Shown piece by piece: positions 17,887-26,506 of a DNA stretch of 41,963 nucleotides. Below the pieces are notes generated by a model that was not told the DNA's origin, did no database searches, and was given only the letters and a program-made list of their open reading frames with translations. Source of the DNA: Microbacterium sp. 5K110 (GTDB taxonomy: Bacteria; Actinomycetota; Actinomycetes; Actinomycetales; Microbacteriaceae); contig NZ_VBUM01000024.1 in the NCBI RefSeq assembly GCF_005774735.1, positions 1-41,963 on the forward strand, read 5' to 3'. Numbering within the stretch: the stretch's first letter is position 1; each line of letters begins with the position of its first letter. A program made the position numbers and the translations under genes.

Positions 17887-18530
17887 GCAAGCCCGTCGTC
17901 GCTGTCCTCGACTACGGCTCGGGCAACGTCCACTCGGCCGTCAAGGCGCTCATCGAGGCGGGGGCCGATGCGCGCTTGACTTCCGATCGCTCCCTTCTCC
18001 TCGACGCCGACGGGCTGCTCGTCCCCGGAGTCGGGGCCTTCAGCGCCGTGATGGACGCGCTCAACGCCAGCCGCGGCGGCGAGATCATCGATCGTCGACT
18101 CGCCGGAGGTCGCCCGGTGCTCGGCATCTGCGTGGGGATGCAGGTGATGTTCGGGCGTGGCATCGAACGCGGGACCGACACGGAAGGGCTGGGCGAGTGG
18201 CCCGGCACCGTGTCCGAACTCGCGGCGCCGGTGCTTCCGCACATGGGGTGGAACACGGTTTCGGCCGGCGAGGGCTCTCGCCTGTTCGACGGCATCGGCG
18301 ACGAGCGGTTCTACTTCGTCCACTCCTACGCCGCGCAAGAATGGCAGCTCGAGGTCACGCCGCCGTTCCCCGAGCCGGTGTTGACGTGGTGCACGTACGG
18401 CGCGCCGTTCCTCGCCGCGGTCGAGAACGGTCCGTTGGCGGCGACCCAGTTCCACCCCGAGAAGTCGGGGGAAGCCGGCATCCGTCTGCTGGCGAATTGG
18501 ATCGACGGGCTGCGCGCGACTACTGTGTGA
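17883..18530 (+). CDS. hisH: Imidazole glycerol phosphate synthase, glutaminase subunit
   Basis: Class I glutamine amidotransferase that feeds ammonia to HisF. The 215-residue product has the nucleophile Cys83 in [10 protein letters not shown] and the His191/Glu193 pair in FHPEKSG, with [16 protein letters not shown] at the N-terminus. The GTG start overlaps the hisB stop (GTGA). The partner hisF is not present in this window: an SseB-like gene follows hisA, so hisF must lie elsewhere. Confidence 0.97.
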   Translation: MSKPVVAVLDYGSGNVHSAVKALIEAGADARLTSDRSLLLDADGLLVPGVGAFSAVMDALNASRGGEIIDRRLAGGRPVLGICVGMQVMFGRGIERGTDTEGLGEWPGTVSELAAPVLPHMGWNTVSAGEGSRLFDGIGDERFYFVHSYAAQEWQLEVTPPFPEPVLTWCTYGAPFLAAVENGPLAATQFHPEKSGEAGIRLLANWIDGLRATTV

Positions 18531-18576
18531 CCTCGTGCCCGGGGCTGGCGAGAGGCGCCTGCCGGCACGAGGAGCC

Positions 18577-19323
18577 ATGAACGATTTCGCGTCCACGCCC
18601 GAGCTTGTCCTTCTGCCCGCGGTTGATGTCGCCGACGGCAAGGCCGTCCGACTGACCCAGGGAGAGGCGGGCACCGAGACCAGCTACGGCGACCCGGTGG
18701 ATGCCGCGCTGGACTTCGCGCGCCAGGGTGCGGCGTGGATCCACCTCGTCGACCTCGACGCCGCTTTCGGCCGCGGCAACAACACCGCGGTGATGCGCAA
18801 GGTCATCAAGCAGGTCAAGGGCGTGCAGGTCGAGCTCTCCGGCGGCATCCGTGACGACCGGTCCCTCGAGGCGGCTCTGGAGAGCGGCGCCAGTCGCATC
18901 AACCTGGGTACCGCCGCCCTGGAGAACCCCGAGTGGGCCGCGGACGTCATCAACCGCTACGGCGAGGCGATCGCGGTCGGGCTCGACGTGCGCGGCACGA
19001 CCCTGGCCGCCCGCGGATGGACGCGCGACGGCGGCGACCTGTGGACGGTGCTCGAGCGTCTCGAGGACGCCGGCTGCAGCCGGTACGTCGTGACCGATGT
19101 CACCAAGGACGGCACGCTCCGCGGCCCCAACCTCGAGCTTCTGCGCGAGCTGACGCAGCGCACGCCGAAGCCCATCGTGGCCTCCGGCGGAGTGTCGAGC
19201 CTCGACGACATCGTGGCGCTGCGCGAGCTGGTGCCGCTCGGCGTCGAAGGGGCGATCGTGGGCAAGGCCCTCTACGCGGGCCAGTTCACCCTCGCCGAGG
19301 CGCTGGATGTCGCCGGGCACTGA
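18577..19323 (+). CDS. priA: Phosphoribosyl isomerase A (HisA/TrpF type)
   Basis: TIM-barrel isomerase that converts ProFAR to PRFAR in histidine synthesis and, in actinobacteria, usually also serves as TrpF. The 248-residue product has the catalytic pair Asp17 (LLPAVDV) and Asp174 ([10 protein letters not shown]), the phosphate loops SGGIRD and SGGVSS, and the PriA-type stretch [19 protein letters not shown] at 18569-18574 supports ATG 18577. An alternative GTG at 18535 lies 8 bases after TACTGT (18521-18526) and would add 14 residues; I prefer the ATG because the added residues do not resemble the family. Dual activity is inferred from the family; no trpF is seen here. Confidence 0.93.
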   Translation: MNDFASTPELVLLPAVDVADGKAVRLTQGEAGTETSYGDPVDAALDFARQGAAWIHLVDLDAAFGRGNNTAVMRKVIKQVKGVQVELSGGIRDDRSLEAALESGASRINLGTAALENPEWAADVINRYGEAIAVGLDVRGTTLAARGWTRDGGDLWTVLERLEDAGCSRYVVTDVTKDGTLRGPNLELLRELTQRTPKPIVASGGVSSLDDIVALRELVPLGVEGAIVGKALYAGQFTLAEALDVAGH

Positions 19324-20086
19324 CGACCATCGCGCCGACTCGGCGGGCGTCCCCTGGGAGGGGCGTCGTTTCGAATCGAACCCGCACTCCGGTGACGACG
19401 GTTCTGCCGACCCCGCCCTCTTGATCGCCCTGCAGGCCGTCTCGACGGGGGAGGGCGACGCCCGTGCCGTCGTCGAGGCCTACCGCACCGCTCGCCTGCT
19501 GATCCCGCTCGTCGCCGAGAAGGGCGACCACGGCGTCGGCCCGCACGGGCTGGAGGTCGACAAGACGCAAGAGCTGTCGATCGTGACGGTGGCCGCCCCC
19601 GACGGCCGCAAGGTGTTGCCGGTGTTCAGCTCGGTCGAGGCGATGCAGCGCTGGGATGCCACGGCGCGCCCCGTCCCCGCGGACGGCCGCCGCACCGCTC
19701 TGGCGGCAGCGTCGGAAGACACGGAGCTGATCGTCATCGATCCGACTTCCGAGACCGAATTCGTGTTGCGCCGCCCCGCGGTGTGGGCGATCGCTCAGGG
19801 GGAGGCGTGGGAGCCCGCGCACGTGTCCCCGGCCGTGTTCACGGGCCTGCAGGAGAGCATCTCCGGTGAGCTGGCGGTGCTCGACCTCGCCGTGCAGCCG
19901 GGGGACCCGTTCGGGCGGTTGCGCGGCCCCGAGCTGGTCGTGCACCTGCGGCTCATGGCCGGCCTCGCGCAGGACGAGCTCGACGCGGTCCTCGCGCGCC
20001 TCGCGCGTCGGTGGGCGGCGGACGACCGGGTCGCCGTGCTCGTGGACTCCCTGACGGTGAAGCTGCACCGCCCCACCGACATCTGA
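19307..20086 (+). CDS. SseB-family protein
   Basis: 259-residue protein resembling the SseB (enhanced serine sensitivity) family, whose biochemical role is unsettled. The core runs from [20 protein letters not shown] through [24 protein letters not shown] (the most typical segment) and [25 protein letters not shown]. No signal peptide or membrane helix is visible. ATG 19307 overlaps the last 17 bases of priA in another frame and gives a plausible coupled start; there is no strong ribosome-binding site. Its place after the histidine genes is conserved in relatives, but a role in histidine synthesis is not established. Confidence 0.8.
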   Translation: MSPGTDDHRADSAGVPWEGRRFESNPHSGDDGSADPALLIALQAVSTGEGDARAVVEAYRTARLLIPLVAEKGDHGVGPHGLEVDKTQELSIVTVAAPDGRKVLPVFSSVEAMQRWDATARPVPADGRRTALAAASEDTELIVIDPTSETEFVLRRPAVWAIAQGEAWEPAHVSPAVFTGLQESISGELAVLDLAVQPGDPFGRLRGPELVVHLRLMAGLAQDELDAVLARLARRWAADDRVAVLVDSLTVKLHRPTDI

Positions 20087-20201
20087 CCGCCTCCACGTCG
20101 TCGCGAGAACAGGCTTCGCGTCGAGAACAGTCTGTTTCGCGCGCCCGCCGAATCGCCCTGTTCCCGCGGCATCGGGAGGCCGGTACCGAGGTTCCCGCGA
20201 C
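20087..20201. repeat. Convergent gap with three GAACAG copies
   Basis: CGAGAACAG occurs at 20104-20112 and 20122-20130, and CTGTTC in inverse orientation at 20158-20163. The second copy forms the dyad AACAG-T-CTGTT (20126-20136). The copies can pair with the inverted one, so a terminator role for the two converging genes is possible. Confidence 0.35.
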
Positions 20202-20606
20202 CTACGTGACGGGACCCGTCCACTTCTCGCCCGGACCCTTGCCGATCGGGTCGGGGATGACCGAGGCCTCGCGGAACGCGAGCTGCAGCGATCGCAGACC
20301 GTCGCGGAGCGATCGGGCGTGCATGTCGCTGATCTCGGGCGCCCCGGCGGTGATGAGGCCGGCGAGGGCGTTGATGAGCTTGCGGGCCTCGTCGAGGTCG
20401 AGCTGCTGCTGCGGGTCGTCGGCGAGTCCGACCTTGATCGCCGCGGCGCTCATGAGGTGGACGGCGGTCGTGGTGATGACCTCGACGGCGGGGACGTCGG
20501 CGATGTCGCGGGAGGCGGAGGCGGAGACGCGCTCCTGCTCCTCCCACCTCGCAAGACGCTCGGCGTCCTGGGCGGCGCGGCTGTCGTCGGGGGGAATCGT
20601 GTCCAC
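20202..20606 (-). CDS. DUF1844 domain protein
   Basis: 134-residue acidic protein of unknown function. The DUF1844 core is VITTTAVHLMSAAAIKVGL, then LDLDEARKLINALAGLI and LRDGLRSLQLAFREA. The start is GTG at 20606 with an AGAGAGAA purine stretch about 5 bases upstream. It diverges from the infC operon, an arrangement seen in many actinobacteria. No catalytic residues are evident. Confidence 0.85.
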   Translation of the reverse strand: MDTIPPDDSRAAQDAERLARWEEQERVSASASRDIADVPAVEVITTTAVHLMSAAAIKVGLADDPQQQLDLDEARKLINALAGLITAGAPEISDMHARSLRDGLRSLQLAFREASVIPDPIGKGPGEKWTGPVT

Positions 20607-20620
20607 GTGTTTCTCTCTGC

Positions 20621-20626
20621 TAGACT
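20621..20626 (+). promoter_or_regulatory. -10 box of the infC operon
   Basis: TAGACT about 225 bases before the infC start predicts transcription from about 20633 and a long leader. It lies 15 bases upstream of the divergent DUF1844 start, so the two promoters overlap. Confidence 0.55.
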
Positions 20627-20632
20627 ATGGCG

Positions 20633-20850
20633 GGCTTCGGAGTGTTCTGCTCCGTACGAAAGAGGATGACATCCCACCCGCGCTTGCCGCTCCAGGCTAC
20701 CGGGTTCCCGCACTCCGCTCCGTTCCGTACAGAGCTGTCAGGGTGCAGAAGCCGGTGCTCTGAGCACCGTGCCGGGTGGCATGTTCTCCTCTTCGCCCGC
20801 GATTCCCATGGATCGCGGCGGCCGCCATCCGCATGAAAGAGGAGTTCCGC
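20633..20850 (+). promoter_or_regulatory. Structured leader of infC-rpmI-rplT mRNA
   Basis: About 218 nt without a convincing gene. Hairpins seen: CGGAG/CTCCG at 20638-20654; CGGTGCT-CTG-AGCACCG at 20753-20769; CCGCGAT/ATCGCGG with an 8-nt loop at 20797-20818. The leader ends in the Shine-Dalgarno AAAGAGGAG (20836-20844). Leaders of this operon mediate L20 or IF-3 feedback in other bacteria; whether this one does is inference. Confidence 0.5.
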
Positions 20851-21477
20851 ATCAGCGATCCCCGCACCAACGAGCGCATCCGAGTCCCGGAGGTCCGTCT
20901 CGTCGGACCCAACGGCGAGCAGGTCGGCATCGTCCGAATCGAAGCTGCGCTGCGCCTGGCCCAGGAAGCGGACCTCGACCTGGTCGAGGTTGCGCCGAGC
21001 TCGAAGCCGCCCGTGGTCAAGATCATGGATTACGGCAAGTTCAAGTACGAGGCCGCTCAGAAGGCCAAGGAAACGCGTCGTAACCAGGCCAACACGGTCC
21101 TGAAAGAGGTCCGGTTCCGCCTGAAGATCGAGGCCCACGACTACATCACCAAGCTCAAGCGCGCTGAGGGATTCCTCCAGGCGGGCGACAAGGTGAAGGC
21201 CATGATCCTCTTCCGCGGTCGCGAGCAGTCGCGTCCCGAGCAGGGTGTGCGTCTGCTCCGCAAGTTCGCGGAGGACGTCGCCGAGTTCGGCACCGTCGAG
21301 TCGAACCCCACGATCGACGGCCGCAACATGGTGATGGTGGTCGCTCCTCACAAGAACAAGTCCGAGGTCAAGACCGAGCAGAACGCGCAGCGCGCGGCGA
21401 ACCGTGAGGCGGCGCGCAGCGCGGCCCGCGGCGACTCGGCCCCCGACGACCACGCTGCTCCGGCGTCCGCCGAGTAA
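20851..21477 (+). CDS. infC: Translation initiation factor IF-3, probable AUC start
   Basis: Binds the 30S subunit and checks the start codon and initiator tRNA. The N-domain has [20 protein letters not shown] and LDLVEVAP; the linker is [18 protein letters not shown]; the C-domain has [17 protein letters not shown] and [12 protein letters not shown], with an Ala-rich acidic tail. I set the start at ATC 20851 (208 residues): AAAGAGGAG at 20836-20844 is 6 bases upstream and the protein then begins at the usual place ([10 protein letters not shown]). The ATG at 20833 would put the Shine-Dalgarno inside the gene, and an in-frame start at 20776 lies in the structured leader. Rare start codons let IF-3 repress its own gene in E. 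coli (AUU). Confidence 0.9.
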   Translation: MSDPRTNERIRVPEVRLVGPNGEQVGIVRIEAALRLAQEADLDLVEVAPSSKPPVVKIMDYGKFKYEAAQKAKETRRNQANTVLKEVRFRLKIEAHDYITKLKRAEGFLQAGDKVKAMILFRGREQSRPEQGVRLLRKFAEDVAEFGTVESNPTIDGRNMVMVVAPHKNKSEVKTEQNAQRAANREAARSAARGDSAPDDHAAPASAE

Positions 21478-21523
21478 GCCCCCCGTCTCCCGCAGTGCCG
21501 GGATACCCAACGAAGGAAGACAG

Positions 21524-21718
21524 ATGCCGAAGCAGAAGACCCACTCGGGCGCCAAGAAGCGTTTCAAGTTGACCGGTAGCGGCAAGCTCATGAAGCAGCA
21601 GGCCGGCATGCGGCACAACCTCGAGGGCAAGGCCTCCAAGCGCACCCGTCGCCTGAACCAGGAGCAGGTCCTGGCCAAGGGCGACTCCAAGGTCGCCAAG
21701 AAGCTCCTCGGCCTCTGA
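21524..21718 (+). CDS. rpmI: 50S ribosomal protein L35
   Basis: 64-residue basic protein of the large subunit. The N-terminus [20 protein letters not shown] is the L35 signature; [20 protein letters not shown] follows. GAAGGAAG a few bases before the ATG at 21524 is the ribosome-binding site. It lies between infC and rplT in the usual order. Confidence 0.98.
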   Translation: MPKQKTHSGAKKRFKLTGSGKLMKQQAGMRHNLEGKASKRTRRLNQEQVLAKGDSKVAKKLLGL

Positions 21719-21747
21719 GCGCCGACGCACGTTAGGAAAGAACAGAA

Positions 21748-22131
21748 ATGGCTAGAGTCAAGCGGGCTGTCAACGCCCACAAGAAGCGTCGCGTCATCCT
21801 CGAGCGCGCGTCCGGTTACCGCGGTCAGCGTTCGCGCCTGTACCGCAAGGCCAAGGAGCAGGTCACTCACTCCCTGGTCTACGCATACCGTGACCGTCGC
21901 AAGCGCAAGGGCGACTTCCGTCGTCTGTGGATCCAGCGCATCAACGCCGCGAGCCGCCAGAACGGTCTCACGTACAACCGCTTCATCCAGGGCCTCGGCC
22001 TCGCGGGTGTTCAGGTCGACCGCCGCATGCTCGCCGAGCTCGCGGTCAACGAGCCGGCCGTGTTCGCCTCGCTCGTCGCGACGGCCAAGGCCGCGCTGCC
22101 CAGCGACGTCAACGCCGCCAAGACCGCGTAA
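21748..22131 (+). CDS. rplT: 50S ribosomal protein L20
   Basis: 127-residue early-assembly protein of the large subunit and, in several bacteria, repressor of this operon. The long basic N-terminal helix ([20 protein letters not shown]) and the globular part ([20 protein letters not shown], then [16 protein letters not shown]) are complete. AGGAAAGAA precedes the ATG. A strong hairpin 12 bases after the stop ends the operon. Confidence 0.98.
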   Translation: MARVKRAVNAHKKRRVILERASGYRGQRSRLYRKAKEQVTHSLVYAYRDRRKRKGDFRRLWIQRINAASRQNGLTYNRFIQGLGLAGVQVDRRMLAELAVNEPAVFASLVATAKAALPSDVNAAKTA

Positions 22132-22143
22132 TCACCGGTTCCA

Positions 22144-22183
22144 CGAACGGGCGTCCTCCTCGGAGGGCGCCCGTTCGGCGTTT
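22144..22183 (+). terminator. Terminator of infC-rpmI-rplT
   Basis: CGAACGGGCG pairs perfectly with CGCCCGTTCG, continued by a T-G wobble and CCTCC/GGAGG, about 16 bp in all (22144-22177), followed by GCGTTT. Confidence 0.9.
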
Positions 22184-22219
22184 CCCCGCCGTTCTCCGGG
22201 ATGCATGCCGGTCGCGTCA

Positions 22220-22225
22220 TACACT
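22220..22225 (+). promoter_or_regulatory. -10 box of the RNA methyltransferase gene, leaderless
   Basis: TACACT ends 6 bases before the GTG at 22232, which decides that start. Confidence 0.65.
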
Positions 22226-22231
22226 GGGTGC

Positions 22232-23029
22232 GTGCTGGAGAACCCTCGTTCGCCGCGGGTGCGCGCCGTGGCCAAGTTGAGCAAGCGCGCGGCCCGGCAG
22301 GAGACCGGTCTGTTCCTCCTCGAGGGGCCTCAGGCCGCGCGTGAAGCCCTCGCCTGGGCGCCCGAGACGGTGCTCGAGCTCTACGGCACTCCGACGGCAC
22401 TCGAGAAGCACACCGACGTCCGCGACGCCGCCGTCGACGCCGACGTCGATGTGCAGTACACGACCGAAGCGGTCCTGGATGCCATGGCCGACACCGTCAC
22501 GCCGCAGGGCATCGTCGCGGTGGCCCGGCAGTCGCCGACGGCTCTCAAGGACATCCTCGCCACGCAGCCGCGCCTGCTCGCGATCTGCGAGGAAGTGCGT
22601 GATCCGGGCAACCTCGGCACGATCATCCGCGCCGCCGATGCGGCGGGCGCGGACGCCGTGATCCTGACGGGTCGCACGGTCGACCTGTACAACCCGAAGG
22701 TCGTGCGGTCGACCACGGGGTCGCTGTTCCATCTCCCGGTCGCAGTGGATCTGGAGCTGAGCGACGTCGTCGAGCGCGTGCACGAGGTGGGGTTGCGGGT
22801 GGTTGCCGCCGATATCGGGGGTGAGGATTTCCTCACGTCCCGCCGCCTGCTGGCCGAGCCGACGGCGTGGTTGTTCGGGAACGAAGCCCGGGGCCTGGAC
22901 GATTCCGCGCTCGGGTACGCGGATCTCTCGTTACGGCTTCCCATCTACGGACGAGCGGAGTCGCTGAACCTCGCCACCGCCGCGAGCGTCTGCCTGTACG
23001 AGACCGCCTTCGCCCAACGCGCGGGCTGA
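22232..23029 (+). CDS. TrmH/SpoU-family RNA 2'-O-methyltransferase
   Basis: SPOUT-fold enzyme that methylates a ribose 2'-hydroxyl in rRNA or tRNA. From GTG 22232 (265 residues): N-terminal substrate-binding domain (SPRVRAVAKLSKRAARQETG, FLLEGPQAAREAL); SPOUT motif 1 EEVRDPGNLGTIIRAADA at 120-137 with the catalytic-type Arg; motif 2 LFGNEARGLD; motif 3 LPIYGRAESLNLATAASV, which forms the knot. Homologues sit between rplT and pheS in many actinobacteria, as here apart from the intervening transporter. The nucleotide target is not known. One rare TTA codon near 22930 is noted. Confidence 0.92.
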   Translation: MLENPRSPRVRAVAKLSKRAARQETGLFLLEGPQAAREALAWAPETVLELYGTPTALEKHTDVRDAAVDADVDVQYTTEAVLDAMADTVTPQGIVAVARQSPTALKDILATQPRLLAICEEVRDPGNLGTIIRAADAAGADAVILTGRTVDLYNPKVVRSTTGSLFHLPVAVDLELSDVVERVHEVGLRVVAADIGGEDFLTSRRLLAEPTAWLFGNEARGLDDSALGYADLSLRLPIYGRAESLNLATAASVCLYETAFAQRAG

Positions 23030-23094
23030 GTCACCCGCTGTTACAGAACGGTTAAGGCGTCCGCAAGAAGGTGGTCGCATTCCCGGCCGTCTCA

Positions 23095-23100
23095 TAGGGT
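23095..23100 (+). promoter_or_regulatory. -10 box of the amino-acid transporter operon, leaderless
   Basis: TAGGGT ends 6 bases before the ATG at 23107. Confidence 0.65.
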
Positions 23101-23106
23101 GGGGAA

Positions 23107-23868
23107 ATGGCATCCGTTCCCCCGGCGGGCTCCGAGCCCCTCGTCGTCCTCTCCGGCGTCCAGAAGCACTATGGACAGTTCCAGGCTCTGAAGGACATCG
23201 ATCTGACCGTCGACCGCGGCGAAGTCGTCGTCGTCATCGGCCCCTCCGGCTCGGGCAAGTCGACCCTCTGCCGCACCATCAACCGCCTCGAAACGATCAC
23301 GAGCGGATCGATCACGATCGACGGTGTGGCGCTGCCCGAAGAAGGCAAGGGATTGGCGAAGCTGCGTGCCGATGTGGGCATGGTCTTCCAATCGTTCAAC
23401 CTCTTCGCCCACTTGACGATCCTCGAGAACGTCACCCTCGGGCCGATCAAGGTCCGCAAGATGAAGAAGGCGGATGCCGAGAAAGAAGCGCGCGCTCTCC
23501 TGGACCGCGTGGGCGTGGGCCACCAGTCCGACAAGCTGCCCGCGCAGCTCTCCGGCGGCCAGCAGCAGCGCGTCGCGATCGCCCGCGCCCTCGCGATGAA
23601 GCCGAAGGTCATGCTCTTCGACGAGCCGACCTCGGCCCTCGACCCCGAGATGATCAACGAGGTCCTCGACGTGATGGTCGGGCTCGCGAAGGACGGGATG
23701 ACGATGATCGTCGTCACGCACGAGATGGGCTTCGCCCGCAAGGCCGCCAACCGTGTGGTGTTCATGGCCGACGGGCAGATCGTCGAGCAGGCCACGCCCG
23801 AGCAGTTCTTCACGCACCCCGAATCCGATCGTGCGAAGGACTTCCTCTCGAAGCTCATCACGCACTGA
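23107..23868 (+). CDS. gluA: Amino-acid (glutamate-type) ABC transporter ATP-binding protein
   Basis: Cytoplasmic ATPase of a polar amino-acid importer. The 253-residue product has Walker [10 protein letters not shown] (45-53), the Q-loop MVFQSFNLF, signature [15 protein letters not shown], Walker [15 protein letters not shown] and the H-loop VTHEMGFA. The order ATPase, binding protein, two permeases matches C. glutamicum gluABCD. The substrate is inferred from that layout and the binding protein. Start by leaderless promoter. A hairpin separates it from the next gene. Confidence 0.92.
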   Translation: MASVPPAGSEPLVVLSGVQKHYGQFQALKDIDLTVDRGEVVVVIGPSGSGKSTLCRTINRLETITSGSITIDGVALPEEGKGLAKLRADVGMVFQSFNLFAHLTILENVTLGPIKVRKMKKADAEKEARALLDRVGVGHQSDKLPAQLSGGQQQRVAIARALAMKPKVMLFDEPTSALDPEMINEVLDVMVGLAKDGMTMIVVTHEMGFARKAANRVVFMADGQIVEQATPEQFFTHPESDRAKDFLSKLITH

Positions 23869-23874
23869 CTCCGG

Positions 23875-23896
23875 GGCGGAACGACGACGTTCCGCC
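23875..23896 (+). terminator. Intercistronic hairpin between gluA and gluB
   Basis: GGCGGAACG-ACGA-CGTTCCGCC, a perfect 9-bp stem 6 bases after the gluA stop. Lying inside a four-gene operon, it is more likely a partial terminator or an RNA-stability element than a full stop. Confidence 0.55.
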
Positions 23897-23977
23897 TCCC
23901 GCACCGCCTCCGGCCGACCCGACGTGCCACCCCCTCGTATCCCCTCCGCACAGCACACGTAACCAAGGAGACATCAC

Positions 23978-24877
23978 ATGCGTAAGACACGTTTTCTCGC
24001 CGGCGCGAGTATCGTCGCCGCCGGCCTGCTGGCCCTGACGGCCTGCAACAGCGGGACCCCGGGTGCGGCGCCCGGAGCCGACGGCAGCGGCGATTCGACC
24101 CAGCTCTGGGACGTGGCCTCCGACGTCTCGCTCGACGGCAGCCCCACCTACGAGCGCATGGCCGCGGCCGACAAGGTCGTCGTCGGTGTCAAGGAGGACC
24201 AGCCCGGTCTCGGCTTCAAAGACCCCGTGAGCAACGAGCGCGGCGGCTTCGACGTCGAGATCGCCCAGTGGATCGCCGCGTCGCTCGGGTTCGACGCCGA
24301 CAAGATCGAGTACAAGACGATCCCGTCGGCCAACCGCGAGCAGGAGCTCGTCAACGGCAACATCGACTACTACGTCGGTACGTACTCCATCACCGACAAG
24401 CGCAAGCAGCAGATCGACTTCGCCGGTCCGTACCTGATCACCGGCCAGGGTCTGCTGGTCGCGGCGGACAACGACTCGATCAACGGTCCCGATGACCTCG
24501 CCGGCAAGATCGTCTGCTCCGTGACGGGCTCGACGCCTCTGCAGCGCATCCGTGACGAGTACGCGCCCGGCGACACCGTCGAGTACGACACCTACACCCA
24601 GTGCCTCGAGCAGCTGCGGGCCGGCTCCGTGGACGCCGTGACCACCGACCAGGCGATCCTCGCCGGTTACGTGGCGCAGGAGCCCGACGCGTTCAAGATC
24701 GCGGGCGACACCTTCAGCGAAGAGCGCTACGGCGTCGGTCTGCCCAAGGGCGACACCGTCCTGAAGGGCCACATCAACACCCTCTTCAACGACGGTGGCG
24801 AGATCTGGACCGCGCTGTTCGACAAGAATCTGGCACCGGCCGGCATCACGGGCCAGCAGCCCACCGCCGACGAGTGA
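23978..24877 (+). CDS. gluB: Glutamate-type ABC transporter substrate-binding lipoprotein
   Basis: Extracellular lipid-anchored solute receptor of 299 residues. Signal peptide with lipobox LTAC, lipidated Cys23 (LLALTACNSG), a Gly/Ser linker, then the type 3 binding fold: KVVVGVKEDQPGLGFKDP, GGFDVEIAQWIAASLG, YYVGTYSITDKRKQQIDFAGPYL and SVDAVTTDQAIL. Conserved Arg/Asp contacts for an alpha-amino acid are likely in TDKR and TTDQ. AAGGAG precedes the ATG. Very strong hairpins lie before and after the gene, which would allow more mRNA for this component than for the permeases. Confidence 0.92.
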   Translation: MRKTRFLAGASIVAAGLLALTACNSGTPGAAPGADGSGDSTQLWDVASDVSLDGSPTYERMAAADKVVVGVKEDQPGLGFKDPVSNERGGFDVEIAQWIAASLGFDADKIEYKTIPSANREQELVNGNIDYYVGTYSITDKRKQQIDFAGPYLITGQGLLVAADNDSINGPDDLAGKIVCSVTGSTPLQRIRDEYAPGDTVEYDTYTQCLEQLRAGSVDAVTTDQAILAGYVAQEPDAFKIAGDTFSEERYGVGLPKGDTVLKGHINTLFNDGGEIWTALFDKNLAPAGITGQQPTADE

Positions 24878-24880
24878 TCC

Positions 24881-24913
24881 GTTCGGGGGCGGCGCGCCGC
24901 GCCGCCCCCGAAC
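24881..24913 (+). terminator. Very strong hairpin between gluB and gluC
   Basis: GTTCGGGGGCGGCGCG and CGCGCCGCCCCCGAAC are perfect complements of 16 bp around one base, 3 bases after the gluB stop. It probably causes partial termination or protects the upstream mRNA. Confidence 0.7.
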
Positions 24914-24937
24914 CCCCGACCAAGACAAGGACCACGC

Positions 24938-25594
24938 ATGGGTGTCATCACCGGCAACCTCGACATCTGGGGCCAAGCGCTCGTCGGCACGCTCGTGCTG
25001 TTCTTCGCGGGCGGCGCGCTCGCGCTCGTACTGGGCATCATCGTCGGCGCGATGCGCGTCTCACCCGTGCCGATCGCTCGTGGCGTCGGCACGTTCTATG
25101 TCAGTGCCATTCGGAACACGCCCCTCACGCTCGTGTTCTTCGCTTTCGTGTTCGCCCTGCCACCGCTCCTCGGCTTGCGATTGACCGGCGAGGTCTCGCT
25201 GACGCTCGGCATCTGCGCGCTCGGCATCTACACCGCCACGTACGTCGCCGAAGCGATCCGCTCCGGCGTCAACACGGTCCCGGTGGGTCAGGCCGAAGCC
25301 GCCCGTGCCCTCGGGCTCGGCTTCGGCCAGGTGATGGGCCTGGTCGTGCTGCCGCAGGCGTTCCGCTCGGTCATCCCCCCGATGATGAGCGTGTTCATCG
25401 CCCTGCTGAAGAACACCACTGTCGCCGCGGGCTTCTCCATCGTGAACCTCGGCTCGGTGCGCAACTACCTCAGTGAGCGGGGCGAGAACGCCTTCGTCGT
25501 CATCCTGTGGATCATGGTGGCCTTCGTCGCCCTGGTGCTGCTGCTCTCGTGGCTCCAGCGAACTCTCGAGAACCGGTGGAGGATCGCCCGATGA
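24938..25594 (+). CDS. gluC: Amino-acid ABC transporter permease
   Basis: Inner-membrane permease of 218 residues with about five membrane helices (the first near 10-35). The EAA loop GQAEAARALGLGFGQVMGLVVLPQAFR contacts the ATPase. IRNTPLTLVFFAFVFALPPL is typical of the HisM/polar amino-acid group. ACAAGGAC lies before the ATG. The gluD start overlaps the stop (ATGA), so the two permeases are made in equal amounts and probably form a heterodimer. Confidence 0.92.
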   Translation: MGVITGNLDIWGQALVGTLVLFFAGGALALVLGIIVGAMRVSPVPIARGVGTFYVSAIRNTPLTLVFFAFVFALPPLLGLRLTGEVSLTLGICALGIYTATYVAEAIRSGVNTVPVGQAEAARALGLGFGQVMGLVVLPQAFRSVIPPMMSVFIALLKNTTVAAGFSIVNLGSVRNYLSERGENAFVVILWIMVAFVALVLLLSWLQRTLENRWRIAR

Positions 25595-26499
25595 GCAGTG
25601 TCCTGTACGACGTCCCGGGCCCCAAAGCGATCGCCCGCAACCGGATCCTCGGAGTGGTGACGATCCTGGTTGTGCTCGCCATCGTCGGATTCTTCGTGTG
25701 GCGGTTGGCCGCGACGGGTCAGTTCACGGCGCAGAAGTGGTCGGCCTTCACCTACAGCAACGTGTGGATGCAGGTCCTGCAGTCCACGGTGGCCACGCTC
25801 GCCGCGTTCGCCGCGGCCGCCGTCGGCGCGCTCGCCCTCGGTTTCGTCCTGGCGATCGGTCGCCTGTCCGACCACGCCTGGGTGCGCTGGCCGTTCACCG
25901 CGGTCATCGAGGTGTTCCGCGCCATCCCGGTGCTGATCTTCATGTTCTTGCTGTACTACGGCTTCCCGGTCATCGGCATCCGTATGGAGCCCTATTGGGC
26001 CGTCGTCATCGCGCTGGTCTGCTACAACGGCTCGGTGCTCGCGGAGGTCATCCGCGCCGGCGTCGAATCGTTGCCGCGGGGTCAGAGTGAGGCCGGATAC
26101 GCGATCGGTCTGCGCAAGGCGGGCGTCATGCGCTTGGTGCTGCTTCCGCAGGCGATCCGCGCCATGATGCCGGTGATCATCGCGCAGCTCGTGGTGACGC
26201 TGAAGGACACCGCTCTCGGCTTCATCATCACCTACCCCGAACTGCTGTTCTACGCGAAGTACATCGGTGCGCAACCGAGCGTCGGTTCGCCGATCATCCC
26301 GGCCACGATCATCGTCGGCGCGATCTACATCTCGCTGTGCCTCCTGCTGTCGTACGTCGCCACCCTCGTCGAGAAACGACTGCGCCGCTCGCCGCGCTCC
26401 GCGCAGGTCGCGGCCGCCGTGCCGCAGCAGGCCGGTACAGATACCGAGCTCATCGTCGCTCAGCGCGGGCTCGGTAAGAACGACGCGTCGGGTCTGTGA
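25591..26499 (+). CDS. gluD: Amino-acid ABC transporter permease
   Basis: Second permease, 302 residues. It is longer than gluC because of an N-terminal helix (RILGVVTILVVLAIVGFFVW) and a loop before the core. The EAA loop is GQSEAGYAIGLRKAGVMRLVLLPQAIR, and VFRAIPVLIFMFLLYYGFPV matches the paired permease of glutamate systems. The C-terminal tail (about 45 residues) is basic and Gln-rich. ATG 25591 overlaps the gluC stop. A hairpin follows, directly upstream of the pheS promoter. Confidence 0.92.
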   Translation: MSSVLYDVPGPKAIARNRILGVVTILVVLAIVGFFVWRLAATGQFTAQKWSAFTYSNVWMQVLQSTVATLAAFAAAAVGALALGFVLAIGRLSDHAWVRWPFTAVIEVFRAIPVLIFMFLLYYGFPVIGIRMEPYWAVVIALVCYNGSVLAEVIRAGVESLPRGQSEAGYAIGLRKAGVMRLVLLPQAIRAMMPVIIAQLVVTLKDTALGFIITYPELLFYAKYIGAQPSVGSPIIPATIIVGAIYISLCLLLSYVATLVEKRLRRSPRSAQVAAAVPQQAGTDTELIVAQRGLGKNDASGL

Positions 26500-26506
26500 C
26501 CGCAGG

